Source: Spirochaetes bacterium RBG_16_67_19
GTDB lineage: Bacteria > Spirochaetota > Spirochaetia > SZUA-6 > DRHE01
Direction of reading: 5' to 3'
DNA length: 5,771 nucleotides
Assembly: GCA_001829505.1 (NCBI GenBank)
Contig: MIBK01000097.1
Coordinates: forward strand, 6,049 to 11,819
The position numbers were made by a program, and so were the translations under genes. Each line of letters opens with the position of its first letter. Position 1 is the stretch's first letter. Positions 1 to 3,984 of the stretch are shown one piece after another. The notes under the pieces were generated by a model. That model did not search any database. It had not been told where the DNA came from and was given only the letters and a program-made list of their open reading frames with translations.

Positions 1-1225
1 GCCCGGCCGCAGGCAGGAAGGAGAACTCCACCTCGCTCTGCCCGCAAGCCGACTCCAACCGCCCCTCCAGGTCCCGGGTGGTTTCCTCCGGCAGCAGGCC
101 GCAGCCGGCCAGCCGGTCGAGCTTCCGCCGGTAAGCCTCCAGCAGCCGCCTCCTGGCCCGCGCGGGCAGCGGCGCCCGCACCTCGCGATACAGCTCGACC
201 GGACGGCCCGCGAAAAGGTCCCGCATCCCCTCCAGCACGTCCAGATCGCGGGCCAGCAGCGGCCGGCCCCAGGCCAGGCTCTGCAGGAATAGGTAGCCGA
301 AGCCCTCCTGCACGCTGGCCGAAAGGACCAGGTCGCTGGCGCGGAACAGGTCCTCCAGGTGCAGGCCCCGCGTTTGCAGGAGCGCCCCGGCGCCGAACAC
401 CCCCGGGGCCCAGCCCCGGGCGAACGCCCTCTGCACGCAGCGGGAATACCCCCTCTCCTCCGCGGAGATCCCGGGCAGGGTCACCGCCAGCCCGGCGGGC
501 TCAGACAGCAGGAGGCAGAGAAGGGCGGCTTCTATCACGTTCTTGCGCCGGATGCAGCGCACCGGGTACAGCAGCAGGGGCCGGTCCGCCAGGCCCAGCG
601 CCCTCCGCACCTCGGCGGCCGGAGCCGCGGCCCGGCCGCCGTCCGGCTCCAGCGGGTTCTCCAGCAAGTGCAGGTGCTCCCCCGGGATCCCCGCCTCCCG
701 GAGCACGGCCAGGTCGCGGCGGTTGATCAGGGCATAGCGCACGGAAGGCCCGATCGGGTACGGCGGGGCGGTTAGCGAGCGCCGCAGGCGGCCCAGGTTG
801 TCGTAACGCCCGCATTCCGGGAAGTCGTGGATCTGCAGGATCAGCCTCTGCTTCCCGGAGCGGGCGACCTCCAGCAGGGCCTGGGTGAAAGCCGGGTTTC
901 GGCCCAGATGATGGTTGTGCACCCACCAGATTGCGTCATCGGAGCCGAAGCTGCGGAGCAGCGACTCGCCCAGCCGGCGGCCCTCGGCCGCCACGGCGGC
1001 GGGCAACGGGTCGCGGCCGTCCCGGTAGCCCAGCTCGGGGCAGACCCGGACCGCCGGCTCATCGCCCTGCCGGCCCGACGTCCCCCCCTCCGGAAAGGCG
1101 GCCCCCACCAGGGTGACCTTGCGGATGCCGGCGCCGTGATCGCGCAGGGCCCGCAGCGCCGACCGCACCACGCTGGAAACGCCGCCGGGCAGGAAGTGAT
1201 AGTGGAAGACGACCAGGTCAGTCAC
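1..1225 (-). CDS. GT-B fold glycosyltransferase (GT4-like), partial, 3' end outside window
   Basis: The minus-strand frame is open from a GTG at 1225 to the window edge (408 codons, no stop), so the C-terminus is missing. It reads as a cytoplasmic retaining GT-B glycosyltransferase using a nucleotide sugar. The N-terminus has the glycine-rich acceptor-domain loop FLPGGVSSVV (about residues 11-20), followed by HNHHLG and LQIHDFPE. The donor domain has YPVRCIRRKN, where R223 and K228 match the Arg/Lys pair of GT4 enzymes, and QEGFGYLFLQ with E307. The second Glu of the usual E-x7-E motif is Gln here (Q315). Two starts are possible: GTG 1225 with GAAGG 8 nt upstream, or in-frame TTG 1240 (five residues longer, MKVRT) with GGGGAG 4 nt upstream. 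It lies about 65 bp downstream of the regulator on the same strand and may be co-transcribed with it. Similar enzymes occur, from memory, beside YcjM-type phosphorylases, so a role in glycosylglycerate metabolism is possible. Donor and acceptor are not identifiable. Confidence 0.8.
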   Translation of the reverse strand, partial: MTDLVVFHYHFLPGGVSSVVRSALRALRDHGAGIRKVTLVGAAFPEGGTSGRQGDEPAVRVCPELGYRDGRDPLPAAVAAEGRRLGESLLRSFGSDDAIWWVHNHHLGRNPAFTQALLEVARSGKQRLILQIHDFPECGRYDNLGRLRRSLTAPPYPIGPSVRYALINRRDLAVLREAGIPGEHLHLLENPLEPDGGRAAAPAAEVRRALGLADRPLLLYPVRCIRRKNVIEAALLCLLLSEPAGLAVTLPGISAEERGYSRCVQRAFARGWAPGVFGAGALLQTRGLHLEDLFRASDLVLSASVQEGFGYLFLQSLAWGRPLLARDLDVLEGMRDLFAGRPVELYREVRAPLPARARRRLLEAYRRKLDRLAGCGLLPEETTRDLEGRLESACGQSEVEFSFLPAAG

Positions 1226-1291
1226 GGTTCTGACCTTCAACCTACTCCCCCGGCTCGCCGTTCGGCAACCGCACCCGAGGCCGTTCAACAG

Positions 1292-2320
1292 TCACGATTT
1301 CCTATTGTCAAGGACATGGCGGATCACGGCGTCAAGCGCAGGATCCACGTTTACGCGCCTTAATACCACCTCCGGATGGGCATTGGCGAAAACCCGAAAC
1401 ACTTCGTCCGCAAAGGCCTGCCCGATGGAGCGAACTCCCTTAAAATCAAGAACAACCTCCCGGAACCTCTCCAAGCGGGCGATCAGGCGCCGTGCTTCGG
1501 AGCGCGAAAGATAGTCACCGGCCGAGAACCTGATTGAGACCACCGTCTTTTCGAAACGGAAGTCGTATTCTTCGGGGGCGAATGCGGAAAAAACCTTCTC
1601 CAGCTCTCTCCTGGCTGAACGGCTGATCCCCATGGTCACCTCCGTTCCGCGAATCGGCTTGCGGACGCTCACCGCCATTTCCCTGCCGCCCGCCGAAACC
1701 GTCAGCTCTATGCGATGCGAGCGAAGCACGAACATGTCGCAGGCCTTGGAAGTGAAGAAAATCCCTTCGCCGGAATGTCGCTCAGGCGCGGTGGTCGCCT
1801 TTCCCTTCAGCAGCTCTCCTACTGCGTCATTCTCATCCCTGAGCCGCAGGCGACTGGCGATGGAGTGAAAGGCGCCAATGCCTTGATCCCTGATCGCTGC
1901 CCGCACCTCGCGAGCCGCCAGCCTCACTTCCACACGGCAGGAGTGAGAATGGGAATGCTCGATGGCATTATTCAGCATCTCCGAGAGCGCGTAAGTGAAG
2001 ATTCTTTGAGCCGCGGCGCTTAGGATCTTCTTTGGATTCAGCCACAGCAGCACTTCGGCGACCACGGCATCTTCCTGCAATCCCGCGATTGTATAGATCC
2101 GGCGGAATGGGGGGCGAGGCCGGCGAGGGATAGACGATCCCGCCAGGCGGTATTCGGCGCCCCGGGTTCTCCCCTCGGTTTCCAGCTTGCCCTCCTCCAC
2201 AAGGCGGGCAAGGTGACGGTGAACGGCCTGCCTGGATAGTCCCAAGGCAGCCGCGAGCCGCGCGCCTGAGGTTTTTCCCAGTTCACGTATCAGACCAAGG
2301 ATCTCCTGACGCGTGTCCAT
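1292..2320 (-). CDS. wHTH - GHKL ATPase - STAS-like (DUF4325) signalling regulator
   Basis: A 342-residue cytoplasmic protein, numbered from ATG 2320. Residues 1-60 form a winged helix-turn-helix (GARLAAALGLSRQAVHRHL as recognition region), a DeoR/ArsR-like DNA-binding fold. Residues about 85-235 are a GHKL/anti-sigma-factor-like ATPase: N-box LSEMLNNAIEH (E114, N117, N118, E121), G1 DQGIG (D145-G149) and G2 HSGEGIFF (G184-G186). There is no DHp phosphoacceptor domain, so it is not an ordinary sensor histidine kinase. Residues about 250-335 match STAS-like DUF4325 (YLSRSEARRL, then VVLDFKGVRSIGQAFADEVF). The serine that SpoIIAA-type STAS proteins have phosphorylated appears replaced (Gln/Ala). 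A TTG at 2344 would add eight residues, but it overlaps a repeat. ATG 2320 abuts the wHTH, although no good Shine-Dalgarno precedes it. GC is lower than in flanking genes. Likely binds the upstream TTGACA repeats (inference). Family confident, regulated process unknown. Confidence 0.85.
   Translation of the reverse strand: MDTRQEILGLIRELGKTSGARLAAALGLSRQAVHRHLARLVEEGKLETEGRTRGAEYRLAGSSIPRRPRPPFRRIYTIAGLQEDAVVAEVLLWLNPKKILSAAAQRIFTYALSEMLNNAIEHSHSHSCRVEVRLAAREVRAAIRDQGIGAFHSIASRLRLRDENDAVGELLKGKATTAPERHSGEGIFFTSKACDMFVLRSHRIELTVSAGGREMAVSVRKPIRGTEVTMGISRSARRELEKVFSAFAPEEYDFRFEKTVVSIRFSAGDYLSRSEARRLIARLERFREVVLDFKGVRSIGQAFADEVFRVFANAHPEVVLRRVNVDPALDAVIRHVLDNRKS
1301..1311 (-). repeat. 11-bp copy of TTGACAATAGG at the regulator's 3' end
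   Basis: The plus-strand word CCTATTGTCAA occurs here and, identically, at 2345-2355 upstream of the same gene. Here it lies inside the last codons of the regulator (encoding LDNR) and reads TTGACAATAGG on the minus strand. TTGACA is a perfect sigma-70 -35 hexamer. With 17-bp spacing the -10 would be TTGAAC (3 of 6 matches), pointing at the glycosyltransferase. It could be an operator or promoter for that gene, a boundary repeat, or chance. Confidence 0.5.
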
Positions 2321-2326
2321 GGATTC

Positions 2327-2355
2327 AGAATGAGCCAATGTCAACCTATTGTCAA
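2327..2355 (-). promoter_or_regulatory. possible promoter of the regulator gene (near-leaderless)
   Basis: On the minus strand a perfect -35 TTGACA (2355-2350) is followed after 17 bp by CATTCT (2332-2327), a weak -10 with 3 of 6 matches. Transcription would begin about 2320, at the ATG itself, which fits the absence of a Shine-Dalgarno sequence. The -35 lies inside the inner repeat, so binding there would block the promoter (autorepression). The weak -10 keeps confidence low. Confidence 0.3.
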
Positions 2356-2380
2356 CGTTGGTAATAATCTATTGTCAACG
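2335..2380. repeat. TTGACA-type tandem sites (13-bp direct repeat plus third half-site)
   Basis: On the plus strand CTATTGTCAACGT is repeated perfectly at 2346-2358 and 2369-2381, a 23-bp period. A third related site, TGTCAAC, lies at 2339-2345. Read on the minus strand, GTTGACA begins at 2379, 2356 and 2345, so copies are 23 and 11 bp apart, roughly two turns and one turn of the helix. The first two carry the longer CGTTGACAATAG. The palindrome CAACGTTG (2353-2360) overlaps the inner copy. This arrangement suits cooperative binding of a dimeric or oligomeric regulator, most simply the wHTH protein encoded next to it. That last step is inference. Confidence 0.75.
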
Positions 2381-2383
2381 TGC

Positions 2384-2412
2384 TTGTCCGTCTCCGCCCG
2401 CCTTTTTATATT
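2384..2412 (+). promoter_or_regulatory. predicted sigma-70-type promoter of the histidine phosphatase gene
   Basis: TTGTCC (2384-2389, 4 of 6 matches to TTGACA) is separated by exactly 17 bp from TATATT (2407-2412, 5 of 6 matches to TATAAT). The expected start of transcription is near 2419, giving a leader of about 23 nt that still contains the AAGGAGGT ribosome binding site. The outer repeat copy (2369-2381) ends just upstream of the -35 and is centred about 44 bp before the expected start, a typical activator position. Confidence 0.55.
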
Positions 2413-2428
2413 TGCCTCAGCGGAAACG

Positions 2429-2436
2429 AAGGAGGT
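2429..2436 (+). promoter_or_regulatory. Shine-Dalgarno AAGGAGGT deciding the TTG start at 2442
   Basis: AAGGAGGT is an almost perfect anti-16S match, placed 5 nt before TTG 2442. It selects this codon over the earlier in-frame TTG at 2349, which lies within the repeat region and upstream of the predicted promoter. Confidence 0.8.
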
Positions 2437-2441
2437 CTGAA

Positions 2442-3017
2442 TTGCCTTTTCGGCGTGCTCTTCTGCTGCTGGCCCTGGCGGGAAGGCTGGCCTGGCCGGC
2501 CGCCGGCAGGGCGGCCGATGAGGAGCAACTCTGGCGGCTGCTGGCCGGCGGCGGACAGGTCGTGCTGGTGCGACACGCCGTCACCACCCCTGGAGTCGGC
2601 GATCCGCCGGGCATGCGGCTGGAAGATTGCGCCACCCAGCGCAACCTCAGCGACGAGGGACGCGCCGAGGCCCGCCGCCTGGGCGCCGCCTTTCGAGCCC
2701 GCGGCATTCCCGTCCAGCGCCTGCTTTCCAGCCCCTGGTGCCGCTGCCTGGAGACCGCCCGGCTGGCCTTCGGCTCCCCGGAGGTCTGGACGCCGCTGGG
2801 CAACCTGTTCGGGCGCCCGGAAAACCGGGAGGAGCAGGTCCGACGTATGCGCGAGCTGGTGGGCGAAAAAGTTATGGGCGGGAACCTGGTCCTGGTATCG
2901 CACGGCTCCACCATCTCCGCGCTCACCGGCGTGAGCCCGGGCACGGCGGAGATGGTCATCCTCACCCCGCGGGGCGCGGGGAGCTTCATCGTAGCCGGAA
3001 CGCTGACAGCGCCTTGA
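2442..3017 (+). CDS. exported histidine phosphatase family protein (phosphoglycerate mutase-like)
   Basis: 191 residues from TTG 2442. Residues 1-25 are a Sec-type signal peptide: MPFRR, a leucine/alanine core, and a likely cut after AGRAA. The mature protein is therefore probably periplasmic or extracellular. The catalytic histidine lies in VVLVRHAVT (R44, H45), where the family's RHG is RHA. A second conserved part, SSPWCRCLETA, holds the phosphate-binding Arg. VSHGS (H154) is the second active-site histidine. DCATQRNLSDEGRAEA is typical of the small exported branch of this superfamily. The reaction is hydrolysis of a phosphomonoester via phosphohistidine; the substrate cannot be named. Length fits a single-domain member. 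It diverges from the regulator gene and converges on the amidohydrolase. The adjacent repeats suggest control by the regulator (inference). Confidence 0.85.
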   Translation: MPFRRALLLLALAGRLAWPAAGRAADEEQLWRLLAGGGQVVLVRHAVTTPGVGDPPGMRLEDCATQRNLSDEGRAEARRLGAAFRARGIPVQRLLSSPWCRCLETARLAFGSPEVWTPLGNLFGRPENREEQVRRMRELVGEKVMGGNLVLVSHGSTISALTGVSPGTAEMVILTPRGAGSFIVAGTLTAP

Positions 3018-3062
3018 GTCCCGGATGCGGCCCCGGGTGCGCCGCGGGAAGTCCCTCAAGGG
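3011..3062. terminator. possible bidirectional terminator between convergent genes
   Basis: An inverted repeat pairs CCTTGAG (3012-3018) with CTCAAGG (3055-3061). It continues inward as TCCCG (3019-3023) with CGGGA (3045-3049), leaving a 5-nt bulge on one side. Both stop codons, TGA 3015-3017 and the complement of TCA 3056-3058, lie in the outer arms. Only 38 bp separate the two convergent genes. No T-tract follows on either strand, so intrinsic termination is uncertain. Confidence 0.4.
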
Positions 3063-3889
3063 GCCGGCGGGAACAGGGCCTCCCCGTTGCGCCAGGCGAT
3101 CTTCTCGCCGACCTCCACGGGGAGCTGCCGCAGCCACCCCCGGTTGAAGCGGGCGGTCTCCTCCAGCGATTCCCAACGGGAGACGATCCAGGTGTCGGTG
3201 CCTACCAGGAAGCGGTCGGGAAAGGCCAGGAACAGCCCGCGCCACTCCGGGTCCAGACTCCCGCCAGGGGCCACGTCGTAGCGCAGGGACAGCTCGACCC
3301 AGAGGTTGGGGTGGCCTTCCAGCAGGCGGCGGGCTGCTGCTGCCGGCGAGCCCAGGCCCGAGTGAGCCCACAGGAAGCGGGCCCGCGGGTAGCGGACCAG
3401 CAGGGCCTGCATCCCCTCCTCCCCCGTGTGCACCTGCACGGGCAGGCCGCGCTGGACGGCCAGCCGCACCGCCCGGTCCACCACCGGCGCCTCCGCGTCG
3501 CCGGCCTCCAGGTGCACCTCCCCGACGCCCCGGTAGGCGCGACGCCCCAGCTCCCGCTCCAGGACTTCCAGCAGCGAGGCGTCGCGATGCCAGCCGGAGG
3601 AATCCCCGGCTTCCCGGTACAGCCGCAGCAAAGGCACCACCCGCTCCGGGGCTTCCGTGTGCAGCCGCCAAGTCCCCTCGTCCGGCGTGCTGGAGACCAG
3701 GGCGCGGCGGATGCCGGCCCGGTCCATCAGGCGGATGATCTCCCCGGGCGGATACCGCTCCCAGGCCTCCCGGCTGTAGTGGATGTGGGCGTCGAAGAGC
3801 GGAAGCTCCTGGGCACCGACCGCTGGCGGGAGAAGGATCGGCAGGAAGGCCAGAAGCAAAAGGCCCCACGGGGCCGGTCGTGTTCTCAT
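3056..3889 (-). CDS. exported amidohydrolase family protein (amidohydrolase_2-type TIM barrel)
   Basis: 277 residues from ATG 3889, preceded by AGGAG about 6 nt upstream. Residues 1-26 are a signal peptide (basic MRTR, hydrophobic leucine core, likely cut after AVGA), so the enzyme acts outside the cytoplasm. The mature protein opens with LFDAHIHY (H35, H37), the HxH metal site of strand 1. It continues with VGEVHLE (E124), VQVHTGE (H154), FLWAHSG (H176) and FLVGTDTW (D232), the usual order of metal ligands and catalytic Asp in metal-dependent hydrolases. Length is normal for an amidohydrolase_2-like single domain. Members hydrolyse or decarboxylate varied small molecules, and substrate cannot be inferred. 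It converges on the histidine phosphatase and diverges from the sugar phosphorylase with a 95-bp gap. An exported location is uncommon in this family. Confidence 0.85.
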   Translation of the reverse strand: MRTRPAPWGLLLLAFLPILLPPAVGAQELPLFDAHIHYSREAWERYPPGEIIRLMDRAGIRRALVSSTPDEGTWRLHTEAPERVVPLLRLYREAGDSSGWHRDASLLEVLERELGRRAYRGVGEVHLEAGDAEAPVVDRAVRLAVQRGLPVQVHTGEEGMQALLVRYPRARFLWAHSGLGSPAAAARRLLEGHPNLWVELSLRYDVAPGGSLDPEWRGLFLAFPDRFLVGTDTWIVSRWESLEETARFNRGWLRQLPVEVGEKIAWRNGEALFPPAP

Positions 3890-3946
3890 TGGGTTCTCCT
3901 GCTGCAGAAAATACTGCGCCTGCGGGGCAGGGGGAAGGCGCGGCGC

Positions 3947-3975
3947 TTGTCGGCCAGGGGGCGGAGCCTTACACT
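3947..3975 (+). promoter_or_regulatory. predicted promoter of the sugar phosphorylase gene
   Basis: TTGTCG (3947-3952, 4 of 6) and TACACT (3970-3975, 4 of 6) are spaced by exactly 17 bp. Transcription would start near 3982, leaving only about 3 nt before ATG 3985. That would exclude the GGGGA (3976-3980) that otherwise looks like its ribosome binding site, so either the mRNA is almost leaderless or the real promoter lies further upstream. Confidence 0.35.
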
Positions 3976-3984
3976 GGGGAAGTC

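Noticed and set aside
1257..1266. Small palindrome GCCGTTCGGC between the regulator and the glycosyltransferase
   Set aside because: A 4-bp stem with a 2-nt loop and no T-tract is not convincing as a terminator in DNA this GC-rich.
359..1363. Several open frames within and opposite the glycosyltransferase
   Set aside because: The minus-strand frame ending at the window edge has coherent GT-B motifs; the others are Arg/Pro/Gly-rich shadows.
2321..2344. N-terminal extension of the regulator from TTG 2344
   Set aside because: The eight extra residues precede the wHTH fold with no ribosome binding site, and the codon is part of the third TTGACA site.
2349..2441. N-terminal extension of the histidine phosphatase from TTG 2349
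   Set aside because: It would bury the signal peptide 31 residues in, lacks a ribosome binding site, and starts upstream of the predicted promoter, whereas TTG 2442 has AAGGAGGT.
2406..3869. Long minus-strand open frame across the phosphatase and amidohydrolase
   Set aside because: It is a low-complexity Gly/Ala/Pro/Arg translation covering two genes with clear active-site motifs in other frames; long stop-free stretches are expected at this GC content.
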